A DNA stretch of 64,000 nt from Anaerosporobacter faecicola. Its GTDB lineage: Bacteria; Bacillota; Clostridia; Lachnospirales; Lachnospiraceae. The first letter of the stretch is position 1, and every line of letters starts with the position of its first letter. A program made the translations under genes and the position numbers. Positions 55,345 to 64,000 of the stretch are shown here, one piece after another. Where the stretch lies: contig NZ_JAAQRO010000009.1 in assembly GCF_012070565.1 (NCBI RefSeq), forward strand, positions 62,001-126,000, written 5' to 3'. Under the pieces are notes generated by a model, which was given only the letters and a program-made list of their open reading frames with translations, did not search any database and was not told the DNA's origin.

Positions 55345-56460
55345 ATGAAAAAATACAAAAGTATGATTGTTATTCTTCTAATTGCTATGTTGTGTGCAGG
55401 TTGTAAGAAAAAAGCGGATAAGCAAATAGAAGAACCCATAGTGGAAGAAACCGTAGAACCTGAGGAAGTTACACCAGAACCAGAAGTAGAAGAGGAAGAA
55501 CCCGTTGTAGAAGAGGAGAATCATGATGGAATGGTACTTAGCAAATTAACAGGGGATTGGGTACCTGAGGAAGTAGGTAATCGTCGCCCCTATGCAGTTA
55601 TGTTGAATAATCATGAAATCGCTTCTCCACAAAGTGGGACTTCTGAAGCATCAATTTTGTATGAAGCCATTGTAGAAGGTGGTATTACTCGTTTAATGGG
55701 TATTTTTGAAAATTTTTCAACAGACCGAATTGGATCGGTTCGTAGTGCGAGACACTATTTTGTCAGCTTTGCTGATGAGTATGATGCTATTTTTGTCCAT
55801 TATGGACATACGAAGTATGCTTTAGCGAAGATCGATGAACTAGGAGTCAATAACTTAAGTGGTTTATCGGGGATTGGTACAACGGTATTCTATCGTGACA
55901 AATCCATAAAAGCACCACATAACGCATTTGCTAGTTATGAAGGAATCCAAAAAGGAACAGAAAAATTAAAGTATCGTACAGAATATAAAGAGGACTTTGA
56001 AAATCATTTCACTTTCTATAAAGAAGATACTGATTTAACAAGTGATATTGTAGCAAATAAAGTTACTTTAAAGTTTTCTAAATATACGAATCCATACTTT
56101 GTTTATGACAAAGAGAAAAAAGTTTATGGACGCTATCAGTTTGGAGGCAAGCATATTGATTACAATACGAATGAGCAACTGACATTTAAGAATATTATTG
56201 TTCAATATGTAAAGGAATGGAACATTGATAAGAACGGTTATCAGACCATGGATTTAGGCAATGCATCTGGTGACGGATACTATATAACGAATGGGAAAGC
56301 GGTTAAGATCACTTGGAAAAAGAATGAATCCTCATCGAAGATGCATTATTATGATGAGGAGGGGAACATTCTGACCATTAATCCAGGAAAGACGTATATT
56401 GCAATCTTCCCAACGGATCGCCAAAGCGATGTTGTTCTCTCAGATAAAACATCCGAATAA
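55345..56460 (+). CDS. DUF3048 (YerB-like) lipoprotein
   Basis: 371 residues. Lipobox LCAGC (Cys19) is followed by a long acidic linker (about 25-60, Glu/Val/Pro-rich). The DUF3048 domain is recognised from RRPYAVMLNNHEIASPQSGT, EASILYEAIVEGGITRLMGI and DRIGSVRSARHYFVSFA. The structure and role of this family are poorly known; YerB is a secreted lipoprotein in Bacillus. It starts three bases after ybeY, so it shares the operon. GGGAG precedes the ATG. Confidence 0.88.
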   Translation: MKKYKSMIVILLIAMLCAGCKKKADKQIEEPIVEETVEPEEVTPEPEVEEEEPVVEEENHDGMVLSKLTGDWVPEEVGNRRPYAVMLNNHEIASPQSGTSEASILYEAIVEGGITRLMGIFENFSTDRIGSVRSARHYFVSFADEYDAIFVHYGHTKYALAKIDELGVNNLSGLSGIGTTVFYRDKSIKAPHNAFASYEGIQKGTEKLKYRTEYKEDFENHFTFYKEDTDLTSDIVANKVTLKFSKYTNPYFVYDKEKKVYGRYQFGGKHIDYNTNEQLTFKNIIVQYVKEWNIDKNGYQTMDLGNASGDGYYITNGKAVKITWKKNESSSKMHYYDEEGNILTINPGKTYIAIFPTDRQSDVVLSDKTSE

Positions 56461-56484
56461 GTTAACCAATGATAGGAGTATATT

Positions 56485-58131
56485 ATGAGACAGACAACAA
56501 AAAGAAAACAGAATAATTTTATCGTCCAAGGAAGTATCTTGGCAATCGCTTCCCTGTTAAGTCGGATCATCGGTTTACTGTATCGTGTCCCAATGACCAA
56601 TATCATTGGGGATGAAGGAATGGGGTATTATAATGTTGCATTCCAGATATATAATCTGGCATTGCTGATTTCTTCTTACAGTATGCCTTTAGCGGTATCC
56701 AAATTGGTTGCCGCCTATTGTGTTAAAAAAGAATATCGTAGTTCATATCGAGTTTTCAAAGCGGCAATGGTCATTGCAGGTTTATCAAGTTTAGTAGTTG
56801 CTCTTATAATCTATTTTGGCGCAGATTTCTTTGCAGGTACAATCTTCAAGAGTCCTAGAAGTGCAATCCCGCTAAGGGTATTGGCGCCAACCATATTAAT
56901 TGTTGGAATTATTGGTTCATTGCGTGGGTATTTTCAAGGAAAAAACACCATGTTACCAACGAGTGCTTCCCAATTATTAGAGCAGATTGTTAATGCCTTT
57001 GTTAGTGTTTATGCCGCATATACATTTATGGTAGCCAATAGTGCTTCAGCCAGTATTGCTGCCTATGGAGCAGCCGGAGGTACTTTAGGTACGTTAGCAG
57101 GTGCGTGCGCTGCTTTATTCTTCTTATTGTTTGTATACTTTGCGTATCGGCCAATCATCAAAAAGCAGATTCGTAGAGATACGATGTCACCAGTAGAGGA
57201 TTATCCTAGCATCTATAAGATGCTGTTGTTAACGATTGCGCCTGTTATCTTAAGTCAGACGGTTTATCAATTAAGTGGAATCTTGGATAATGCCCTATTT
57301 GGTAATATCATGCATGCAAAAGGATTTACAGCAGAAGAACATTCTGCGTTACTTGGTATCTATTCATCCAAATATAATCTTCTTGTTACGGTTCCTGTTT
57401 CCATCGCATCTGCAATGGCATCGTCAATCGTACCTGCAATTGTTCGCGCGAGAGTACAGGGAGCATTCAAAGAGGTAAAGAAAAAAATTCATGTTGCCAT
57501 TAAGTTTAACATGATTATCGCAATTCCTTCTGCTGTTGGAATGACGGTATTGGCGCAGCCAATCCTTAATATGTTATTCCCAACCAATGATCAAAAAGCT
57601 GCAGAAACAGCGATTCGATTACTGACATTAGGTTCCATTGCCATTGTATTCTATGCACTGTCAACGATCAGTAATGCGGTATTGCAAGGAATTAATAGAA
57701 TGAGTTTACCAGTAAGACATTCAGCCATTTCTCTTGGTATTCATGTGGTATTGGTGTTTGTATTATTGAAGTTTACCAATATGGGCGTATATGCCTTGGT
57801 AATCGGTAATATCACATTCCCATTGGTTGTTTGTATCTTAAATTGGAGATCCATTGGAAAACTGTTACGTTATCGACAAGAATTACTGCAAAGCTTTATT
57901 ATCCCTACGATTTGTTCATTTCTTATGGGAATTTTGGCATTCTTCTCGTATAAAGGGGTACATGCAGTTGTACATTCAAATGCCTTTGCGACGGTTGTAG
58001 CAGTAGGAATAGCAGTAGTAGCTTACTTTATCTTCCTAATCATATTCAAGGGTGTAACAGAAGATGAATTAGAAGGACTACCAAAGGGACATCTTATTGT
58101 GAAAGTAGCAAAAAAATGCCATCTTATGTAA
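56485..58131 (+). CDS. MOP/MATE-type polysaccharide flippase (SpoVB/MurJ-like)
   Basis: 548 residues, about 14 membrane spans. It opens with the motif NNFIVQGSILAIASLLSRII and GLLYRVPMTNIIGDEGMGYY, typical of the SpoVB/YtgP group that flips lipid-linked precursors. ILRGYFQGKNTMLPTSASQL-like content appears around 150. The members include spore cortex (SpoVB) and peptidoglycan (Amj/MurJ-like) flippases. Since the neighbourhood includes sporulation genes a cortex role is plausible, though not provable from sequence. GATAGGAG precedes ATG 56485. Confidence 0.85.
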   Translation: MRQTTKRKQNNFIVQGSILAIASLLSRIIGLLYRVPMTNIIGDEGMGYYNVAFQIYNLALLISSYSMPLAVSKLVAAYCVKKEYRSSYRVFKAAMVIAGLSSLVVALIIYFGADFFAGTIFKSPRSAIPLRVLAPTILIVGIIGSLRGYFQGKNTMLPTSASQLLEQIVNAFVSVYAAYTFMVANSASASIAAYGAAGGTLGTLAGACAALFFLLFVYFAYRPIIKKQIRRDTMSPVEDYPSIYKMLLLTIAPVILSQTVYQLSGILDNALFGNIMHAKGFTAEEHSALLGIYSSKYNLLVTVPVSIASAMASSIVPAIVRARVQGAFKEVKKKIHVAIKFNMIIAIPSAVGMTVLAQPILNMLFPTNDQKAAETAIRLLTLGSIAIVFYALSTISNAVLQGINRMSLPVRHSAISLGIHVVLVFVLLKFTNMGVYALVIGNITFPLVVCILNWRSIGKLLRYRQELLQSFIIPTICSFLMGILAFFSYKGVHAVVHSNAFATVVAVGIAVVAYFIFLIIFKGVTEDELEGLPKGHLIVKVAKKCHLM

Positions 58132-58216
58132 GGGTAACATATGTAACTATGCATAGAGACAGGCTGTATAATTAAAGAAAAACTGGTAATAACTATATCC
58201 AAAGGAGTGAATACCC

Positions 58217-58840
58217 ATGAAGAGGATTTATGTTATTATCAGTAGTTTTTTTATACTAACCATATTATTTAGTATTTATTTTTACGGAAGTTATCGTTTG
58301 GCGTTACGAAACTTCAATAATCATGCCGATGAAAGAAACGGTTTAGTTGTTAAGATGAAAGAAATTGATACAAAAATGGTAGATACAACCAAAGTAAATA
58401 CCATTACGCCATTTACCAATATCGTGGTAAAACAATATGATGTTGCTACGAGACAGATGGACACGTTCCGAATGAATGTAAGTGAAGAAATGATTGGGTA
58501 TACAAGAGAAGATCTTGTTGCATATTGTGCGCAATATATGCATCAACTTCCTGTTGCAGAACAAAAAGAAGGCTTGTTATCTTATCAGGTAGAGTCGTTC
58601 TCGGAAAGTGAAGTTGTCTTAAGTAAGAATTATGATAGTGATCGATTACAATACGAATATTATATAGTTGAGCAAAATGGTTTACTAACCGTTTTTCATA
58701 AAGACAAACAAACGGTGTTCGAATATACCAATATTGAAATAAAGGATTTACCACAAGAGGATATTGATAAGATTGAGGCTGGGATTTATGTTTCTGATAA
58801 ACAGGAACTGTACACAATTCTAGAAGGATATTCTAGTTGA
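58217..58840 (+). CDS. Membrane-anchored BofC C-terminal-domain-like protein
   Basis: 207 residues with AAAGGAG upstream. One N-terminal membrane anchor (about 5-25) is followed by an extracytoplasmic part. The last 60 residues (KDKQTVFEYTNIEIKDLPQE, then KIEAGIYVSDKQELYTILEG) resemble the BofC C-terminal domain seen in clostridial proteins. Bacillus BofC slows SpoIVB signalling during sporulation. The match is by pattern memory, so moderate confidence. Confidence 0.6.
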   Translation: MKRIYVIISSFFILTILFSIYFYGSYRLALRNFNNHADERNGLVVKMKEIDTKMVDTTKVNTITPFTNIVVKQYDVATRQMDTFRMNVSEEMIGYTREDLVAYCAQYMHQLPVAEQKEGLLSYQVESFSESEVVLSKNYDSDRLQYEYYIVEQNGLLTVFHKDKQTVFEYTNIEIKDLPQEDIDKIEAGIYVSDKQELYTILEGYSS

Positions 58841-58905
58841 TTTCGCTCTTATTATGAAAGTGATGTGGTTCCTTTTATGTGTTAAAATTATCTAGGAGGT
58901 GCTGT

Positions 58906-60210
58906 GTGAAGAGAGAAGTTATTGTAGTCGGAGGAGGCGCCGCTGGTATGGTAGCAGCGATTGCCGCCGCTTCCGAAGGTGCAAGAGTCACCATACTAGA
59001 ACATAAAGAAAAAGTAGGTAAAAAAATATTAGCGACAGGAAATGGAAAATGCAATTATACAAACCTGTATCAATCCATGGAATGTTATCGAAGTGAGAAT
59101 CTTCCGTTTGTACAGGAGGTATTCTCACATTTTAATGAAAAGGATACGATTGCGTTCTTTCAAAAATTAGGGATTGTACCAAAAGCGAAGAATGGCTATC
59201 TATATCCTGGTAGTGAACAAGCCTCCTCGATCGTTGATGTATTAACGATGGAATTGAAGCATCTAAAAGTTGAAGTACGTTGTAATGAAGATGTGACAAA
59301 GATCATACCAACGAAAGAAGGGTATCATATACAGACCCTTGTTCGTGTTTTGGAAACAAGAAGTGGTGCAAAACAAAATGGAAAGAATAAGAAAAAAGAA
59401 AAAGCAATAGAAGTTGATTCTTATGTGGCAGAGTATGATGCAAAAAAAGTGATCATCGCTACTGGCGGAAGAGCTTCAGAAAAGCTAGGCTCTAATGGGA
59501 GCGGTTACCGCTTGTTGAAGGAGATGGGCTATGGTCTTGTGCCGGTCGTACCTGCATTGGTACAACTAAAGGCAAAAGGAGCTGATTTTGAACAGGTAGC
59601 TGGTGTACGCTGCGATGCTAATATAACACTTCTTGTTGACGGGGAAAAGGTTGCTCAAGAAGAAGGGGAACTGCAGCTTACAAACTATGGCGTATCTGGA
59701 ATTCCCGTATTTCAAGTGAGTCGGTATGCTGCTAAAGCATTGTATGATCAGAAAAAGGTAACGATGGAGATTGATTTCTTACCACAATTTGGTTTGGACG
59801 AGCTGGGAGCACTTCTTTGTCAACGTTATCAGGAAAGTTCATATAAAACAGATCATGAAGTATTGATTGGCTTGATGAATGATAAGTTGATTACCCTGTT
59901 ATTAAATAAAGCGAAGAATATTGATCCTTATGGTACCGATTGTAAGCGATTAGCGAAGAGGATGAAGCAGTTTACGATTGAAATCACAGATACAAATGGA
60001 TTTGATAATGCACAAATCTGTGCGGGTGGAATGGATACAACAGAACTTGCAGGAGTGACAATGGAGTCGAAAAAACATAGTGGCTTCTATATAGTTGGTG
60101 AAGTACTCGATGTGGATGGAATCTGTGGTGGATATAATCTGCAATGGGCTTGGGCAACCGGGTATCTTGCAGGGAAAGCTGCAGGAAAAAAGCTTAAACT
60201 GCACGAGTAG
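58906..60210 (+). CDS. FAD-dependent oxidoreductase, HI0933/YhiN family
   Basis: 434 residues from GTG 58906 (AGGAGG six bases upstream); an earlier in-frame TTG has no site. The Rossmann motif is VIVVGGGAAGMVAAIAAASE, followed by LEHKEKVGKKILATGNGKCN, which is the hallmark of the HI0933 group. The C-terminal FAD part reads NAQICAGGMD and GLYIVGEVLD-type (GFYIVGEVLDVDGICGGYNL). The family is of unknown reaction. An aminoacetone/tRNA-like role is only speculation. It is followed by a second FAD enzyme 20 bases on. Confidence 0.85.
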   Translation: MKREVIVVGGGAAGMVAAIAAASEGARVTILEHKEKVGKKILATGNGKCNYTNLYQSMECYRSENLPFVQEVFSHFNEKDTIAFFQKLGIVPKAKNGYLYPGSEQASSIVDVLTMELKHLKVEVRCNEDVTKIIPTKEGYHIQTLVRVLETRSGAKQNGKNKKKEKAIEVDSYVAEYDAKKVIIATGGRASEKLGSNGSGYRLLKEMGYGLVPVVPALVQLKAKGADFEQVAGVRCDANITLLVDGEKVAQEEGELQLTNYGVSGIPVFQVSRYAAKALYDQKKVTMEIDFLPQFGLDELGALLCQRYQESSYKTDHEVLIGLMNDKLITLLLNKAKNIDPYGTDCKRLAKRMKQFTIEITDTNGFDNAQICAGGMDTTELAGVTMESKKHSGFYIVGEVLDVDGICGGYNLQWAWATGYLAGKAAGKKLKLHE

Positions 60211-60229
60211 GAAGGATTATGAATAGCAA

Positions 60230-61825
60230 ATGATTAAGATAAATCAATTAAAACTTGGAATTGAACATAGCAAGGAAGCATTAGAAGAAAAGATTGCTAA
60301 GACGCTGAAAGTGTCTAGGAAACAAATCCTATATTATGAAATCAGCAAGCAATCCATTGATGCAAGAAAAAAGAATGACATAATGTACACGTATACCGTA
60401 TTCGTTACATTAGAAGAACTAAATGAGAAGAAAATTGTGGAACGCTGTAAGAATAACAATGTGACGATTGGTAAAAAGACAATTTACCATACGGTGAAAG
60501 ATGGAACTGAGGAATTAAAAGAACGTCCTGTTGTTGTTGGTACTGGACCTGCAGGAATCTTCTGTGCTTTAAAGTTGGCAGAAGATGGATTCCGTCCTAT
60601 TGTTATCGAACGAGGAGATGACGTGGATCAACGCGTGGAAGTTGTGAATCACTTTTGGAAGACCAATGAATTGAATACAGAATCCAACGTACAATTTGGT
60701 GAAGGTGGTGCAGGAACATTTTCCGACGGAAAACTGAATACTCTTGTGAAAGATGTAACAGGTCGGAATACAGAAGTCCTTCGTCTATTTGTGGAATATG
60801 GGGCACCAGAAGAAATATTGTATCTTAATAAACCGCATATTGGAACAGACCGGTTACGTGAAGTAGTGAAAGCGATGAGAAATCGTATCATTGCCTTAGG
60901 AGGAGAAGTACGTTTTCGAACAAAATTAACAGATCTGAGATACGAAAATGCTAAATTAAATGCCATTGAAGTAAATGATTCAGAATGGATTCCTTGTGAG
61001 GTCTTGGTTCTTGCAATTGGGCATAGTGCGAGAGATACCTTTACCATGCTTTATGAGAAAAAACTAGAAATCACAAAGAAGCCATTTGCAATCGGTGTTC
61101 GAATGGAACACCCACAGGAATTAATCAGCAAATCCCAATATGGGGAATCTTATTCAAAGCTTCCTGCAGCTGATTATAAAGTCACGCATCAAACGTCCAA
61201 TGGAAGAGGTGTCTATTCGTTTTGTATGTGTCCAGGAGGATTTGTTGTGAATGCTTCCAGTGAGAAGGAACGTTTGGTTGTAAATGGAATGAGTAACTAT
61301 GACCGTGGTGAAAAAAATGCGAATAGTGCCATTATCGTAACAGTGAATCCAGAAGATTTTGATGGAGATTCTCCTCTTGCTGGAATGGAATTTCAGCGAA
61401 AGTTGGAACATCTTGCTTATATGGAAGGAAAAGGGAGTGTACCAGTACAGTTATTCTGTGATTTTGAAGCAAACCGACCTACTACGGAATTGGGTTCTAT
61501 GACACCGAACTTAAAGGGACAATATACTTTAGCAAATGTTCGAAATTGTTTGCCATCCTTTGTTAGTGAATCAATCATTGAGGGAGTACATGCATTTGAT
61601 CAAAAAATTCATGGCTTTGCAAAACCAGATGCTCTAATGCTAGGGGTTGAGACAAGAACCTCCTCTCCGATTAAGATGATCCGTAATGAGGAGCTGGAAT
61701 CCAATATTGCTGGACTTTATCCTTGTGGAGAGGGAGCAGGATATGCAGGTGGAATAACTTCAGCAGCAATGGATGGAATTAAAGTTTATGAGATGATTGT
61801 GCATAAATATAAACCTTTTTTGTAA
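60230..61825 (+). CDS. FAD-dependent dehydrogenase, COG2509 type
   Basis: 531 residues. An N-terminal helical extension (about 1-90) precedes the FAD motif VVVGTGPAGIFCALKLAEDG and EGGAGTFSDGKLNT. CPGGFVVNASSEKERLVVNG and PCGEGAGYAGGITSAAMDG complete the pattern of the uncharacterised clostridial FAD dehydrogenases of this family. It is the second of two adjacent flavin oxidoreductases and probably co-transcribed. No function is assigned in the literature I know. Confidence 0.85.
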   Translation: MIKINQLKLGIEHSKEALEEKIAKTLKVSRKQILYYEISKQSIDARKKNDIMYTYTVFVTLEELNEKKIVERCKNNNVTIGKKTIYHTVKDGTEELKERPVVVGTGPAGIFCALKLAEDGFRPIVIERGDDVDQRVEVVNHFWKTNELNTESNVQFGEGGAGTFSDGKLNTLVKDVTGRNTEVLRLFVEYGAPEEILYLNKPHIGTDRLREVVKAMRNRIIALGGEVRFRTKLTDLRYENAKLNAIEVNDSEWIPCEVLVLAIGHSARDTFTMLYEKKLEITKKPFAIGVRMEHPQELISKSQYGESYSKLPAADYKVTHQTSNGRGVYSFCMCPGGFVVNASSEKERLVVNGMSNYDRGEKNANSAIIVTVNPEDFDGDSPLAGMEFQRKLEHLAYMEGKGSVPVQLFCDFEANRPTTELGSMTPNLKGQYTLANVRNCLPSFVSESIIEGVHAFDQKIHGFAKPDALMLGVETRTSSPIKMIRNEELESNIAGLYPCGEGAGYAGGITSAAMDGIKVYEMIVHKYKPFL

Positions 61826-61916
61826 AGTTATAATTGCGAGAAAATGGGCAATGTGTTATGATTGGTAAGAATACATTGTAAGGGAAAACCTTATAATTCG
61901 TCAAAAAACAAGTCAA

Positions 61917-61946
61917 GAGCGTCAAATTACTTTTGACACGTTGCTC
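61917..61946 (+). other. Hairpin in the proB upstream region
   Basis: GAGCGTCAAA pairs with TTTGAC and GCTC, with a five-base bulge. The flank after it is AT-rich but has no clean T run, so it may be a weak terminator for the flavoenzyme genes or a proB regulatory element. Confidence 0.35.
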
Positions 61947-61984
61947 ATTATTATCGCAAATAGGCAGGAAGGGATTGTAGTACA

Positions 61985-62851
61985 ATGAACACAAGAGAGT
62001 TTTTGAAGGATAAGAAGCGTATCGTTATTAAAATCGGATCGTCAACGATTACCCATCCAGCAACAGGAAGCTTGAATCTGAAAAAGATGGAACAGTTGGT
62101 TCGTGTCTTAACAGATCTAAGAAATCAAGGAAAAGATGTAATCCTTGTTTCTTCTGGGGCCATTGCTGTTGGACGAAAATCACTAGGACTTACGCAAAAA
62201 CCGAAAGAGACAAAGACAAAGCAAGCTTGTGCAGCAGTTGGTCAAGCAAGATTAATGATGGTATATCAAAAATTGTTTGCAGAATACAATCAAGTACCAG
62301 CGCAGATTTTAATGACAAAATATACAATGTTTAATGAAATCAGCAGACAGAATGCACGTAACACATTTGAAGAATTGCTTGATTATGGAGTAATTCCAAT
62401 CGTTAATGAAAATGATACCGTAAGTACAGATGAGTTAGAACTGGAGTTCGGAGATAATGATACCTTGTCAGCAATCGTTTCTGCTGTTATTGATGCAGAC
62501 CTTTTGATCTTAATGTCGGATATCGATGGATTATATACGGATGATCCACATACAAATCCAGATGCAACGTTTATCGATGTGGTAGAAGAATTAACCGATG
62601 AATTATGTTCTATGGGAAAAGGTTCAGCTAGCAGTGTGGGAACAGGTGGAATGGCAACTAAGCTTTCAGCTGCGAAGATTGCTACAACGGCAGGGACTGA
62701 TATGTTGATTGCCAATGGAGAAGATGTAGAGATCATCTATGACATTATGGAAGGAAAGCAGATTGGTACCTTATTTAAACAAAATAAGAGTGACAGTTTT
62801 AATTTACTTGATTATATATCGACAAAGCAATATAATATTCAGAATAAATGA
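61985..62851 (+). CDS. proB: Glutamate 5-kinase without PUA domain
   Basis: 288 residues. It phosphorylates glutamate in the first step of proline synthesis. The kinase motifs KIGSSTITHP, VILVSSGAIAVG, VNENDTVST, FGDNDTLSAIV and SSVGTGGMATKLSAAKIA are intact. The chain stops after about 285 residues, so the C-terminal PUA domain of E. coli ProB (total about 367) is absent, as in several Firmicutes. ATG 61985 follows AGGAAGGG. The downstream proA completes the pathway, with two unrelated small genes in between. Confidence 0.94.
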   Translation: MNTREFLKDKKRIVIKIGSSTITHPATGSLNLKKMEQLVRVLTDLRNQGKDVILVSSGAIAVGRKSLGLTQKPKETKTKQACAAVGQARLMMVYQKLFAEYNQVPAQILMTKYTMFNEISRQNARNTFEELLDYGVIPIVNENDTVSTDELELEFGDNDTLSAIVSAVIDADLLILMSDIDGLYTDDPHTNPDATFIDVVEELTDELCSMGKGSASSVGTGGMATKLSAAKIATTAGTDMLIANGEDVEIIYDIMEGKQIGTLFKQNKSDSFNLLDYISTKQYNIQNK

Positions 62852-62897
62852 TGAATGCTTTGCTTCGTCAATTAGGAATAGATTCATGGAGGAAGAT

Positions 62898-63107
62898 ATG
62901 GACGATTTATCAATACAAAGAATTAATGAATTATATAAAAAGATGAAAACAGTAGGATTAACAGAAGAGGAAAAGAAAGAGCAGGCAGAATTACGTAGTG
63001 CATATATTAGTGCAATTCGAGCAGATTTACAAAGTTCCTTAAATAATATATCAATTAAGAATGAAGATGGATCAATCACACCACTAAAAAAGAAAAATCT
63101 ACATTAA
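62898..63107 (+). CDS. DUF896 (YnzC-like) small protein
   Basis: 69 residues from ATG 62898 (GGAGG five bases upstream); longer starts would overlap proB. The sequence MDDLSIQRINELYKKMKTVG then LTEEEKKEQAELR is the UPF0291/DUF896 signature. Such proteins, including Bacillus YnzC, form a helical bundle of unknown function. It sits 47 bases after proB in the proline operon. Confidence 0.9.
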   Translation: MDDLSIQRINELYKKMKTVGLTEEEKKEQAELRSAYISAIRADLQSSLNNISIKNEDGSITPLKKKNLH

Positions 63108-63121
63108 AGCTGGTACTATTG

Positions 63122-63715
63122 ATGAAAACAAAAACGGAAATCAGGCAGTATATGAAAGAATTGAAGAATCAATTATCCAAACAGGAGATACAAGATCGAA
63201 GTAAACGAATCGCTTCGATTTTTCTTGCGCAACCTTTTTATCAACAAGCTGAGAATATTTTTCTATACGTCTCTTATAACCAAGAGGTTGATACAAAGAA
63301 GTTGATTCAGTTGATCCTTAGGGATGGGAAACATGTTGCTGTACCCAAAGTTGTAGATGATCATATGGAGTTTCATGAGATAACGAATCTTGATCAGTTA
63401 ACGGTTGGAGCTTTTGGTATTCTTGAACCTTCCATAAATTGTCCTATTAATAGGAATGCAAGTTGGGAGTCAAAGAAGAATTTGATGATTGTTCCTGGAT
63501 TAGCTTTTGATAAATCAGGGAGTCGAATCGGATATGGCGGAGGGTATTATGACCGCTATATACATAATTACCCGGAACAGATTGGATTAAAGATTGCTCT
63601 AGCATATGATTTTCAAGTTTTTGAGCATATTGATATAGAGAGTTTTGATGAGAAAATCGATGGTGTCATTACTGATAAAGATTACATTGGCATAACGGTA
63701 TGTGAACCACAGTAA
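63122..63715 (+). CDS. 5-formyltetrahydrofolate cyclo-ligase
   Basis: 197 residues. It closes 5-formyl-THF to 5,10-methenyl-THF using ATP. The diagnostic block MIVPGLAFDKSGSRIGYGGG then YYDRYI is complete, with the N-terminal basic RQYMKELKNQLSKQEIQDRS. ATG 63122 is preferred to the preceding TTG 63119; the ribosome site is weak. It is placed between DUF896 and proA and probably shares the transcript. Confidence 0.92.
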   Translation: MKTKTEIRQYMKELKNQLSKQEIQDRSKRIASIFLAQPFYQQAENIFLYVSYNQEVDTKKLIQLILRDGKHVAVPKVVDDHMEFHEITNLDQLTVGAFGILEPSINCPINRNASWESKKNLMIVPGLAFDKSGSRIGYGGGYYDRYIHNYPEQIGLKIALAYDFQVFEHIDIESFDEKIDGVITDKDYIGITVCEPQ

Positions 63716-63786
63716 TTTGCGATACTTGGGTAGGAGCATTTCGAGGTTGGTTAATCAGTTGTAAAGAGATAGAAGGGGGAAATCAC

Positions 63787-64000
63787 ATGAGTTATCTAGA
63801 AGAGATTGGTCGTAAAGCAAAAGAAGCTGCAAGTTTTATGAATCGTGCTAGTATGAATGACAAGAATGAAGGCTTACAAGCAGCAGCTACGGCACTTCGT
63901 GAACATGCAGAAGAATTGATTGAAGCGAATCAAAAAGATTTAGAAAAAGCAAAAGAAAATGGAATGAAAGAATCCTTACAAGATCGTTTACGCTTAACAA
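63787..64000 (+). CDS. proA: Glutamate-5-semialdehyde dehydrogenase, N-terminal part (cut by window end)
   Basis: 71 residues visible from ATG 63787, with AGAAGGGGG upstream. MSYLEEIGRKAKEAASFMNR, then a run with NEGLQAAATALREHAEELIE, NQKDLEKAKENGM and SLQDRLRLT, is the standard ProA start. Glutamyl phosphate from ProB would be reduced here to glutamate semialdehyde. The catalytic cysteine lies beyond the window. Confidence 0.93.
   Translation, partial: MSYLEEIGRKAKEAASFMNRASMNDKNEGLQAAATALREHAEELIEANQKDLEKAKENGMKESLQDRLRLT

Overview
The window comes from a low-GC, endospore-forming Gram-positive anaerobe, most likely a Lachnospiraceae-type Clostridium relative. The evidence is AT-rich DNA, AGGAGG ribosome sites, a hisZ/short-hisG histidine operon, a tRNA-Trp T-box, the sporulation genes yqfC/yqfD, and close-packed operons with U-tract terminators. 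No tRNA or rRNA genes, CRISPR arrays or intact insertion sequences were seen.

Layout. (1) 1-5.2 kb: the end of a probable epimerase, then short or broken genes (cut-short NUDIX, N-terminal flavin-oxidase fragment, frameshifted SAP protein) among the intact nudC, bcp and yaaA. (2) 5.4-18.4 kb: a catabolic island. It encodes an ABC importer, a dihydropyrimidine dehydrogenase, a dihydropyrimidinase, an N-carbamoyl-beta-alanine-type amidohydrolase, a class III aminotransferase, an iron alcohol dehydrogenase, a cytidylate-kinase-like protein and a PucR regulator. Read together these make a reductive uracil/thymine pathway: pyrimidine to dihydropyrimidine, to carbamoyl-beta-alanine, to beta-alanine, to malonate semialdehyde, to 3-hydroxypropionate. 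Two proteins are unusual. The importer's binding protein has its two halves in swapped order (circular permutation). The dehydrogenase keeps the two N-terminal Fe-S motifs of full-length DPD but lacks the FAD/NADPH domains. (3) 18.4-28.6 kb: a LuxR regulator, a deletion-broken hybrid histidine kinase, a secreted protein, an Amt-PII fusion, an ABC-2 exporter divergent from its TetR regulator, a chemoreceptor and an ADP-ribose-type NUDIX hydrolase.

(4) 28.9-35 kb: hisZ-hisG-hisD-hisB-hisA and a HisIE with a degenerate HisF-like N-terminal domain; hisH, true hisF and hisC are absent here. (5) 35-40.3 kb: a 39-aa membrane peptide, a metallophosphoesterase and a 1239-aa secreted transglutaminase-like repeat protein. 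(6) 40.3-41.7 kb: trpS under a tRNA-Trp T-box. (7) 41.8-48.2 kb: a maltodextrin-type locus (LacI regulator with palindromic operators, lipoprotein, two permeases, GH13 enzyme) with two degenerate short-period repeats. (8) 48.5-58.9 kb: alaS behind a long structured leader of unknown type, rpsU, yqfC-yqfD-phoH-ybeY, a DUF3048 lipoprotein, a MATE/MOP flippase and a BofC-like protein. (9) 58.9-64 kb: two FAD-dependent oxidoreductases, then proB, a DUF896 protein, 5-formyl-THF cyclo-ligase and the start of proA.

All functions are inferred from sequence motifs and gene context. No database search was possible.
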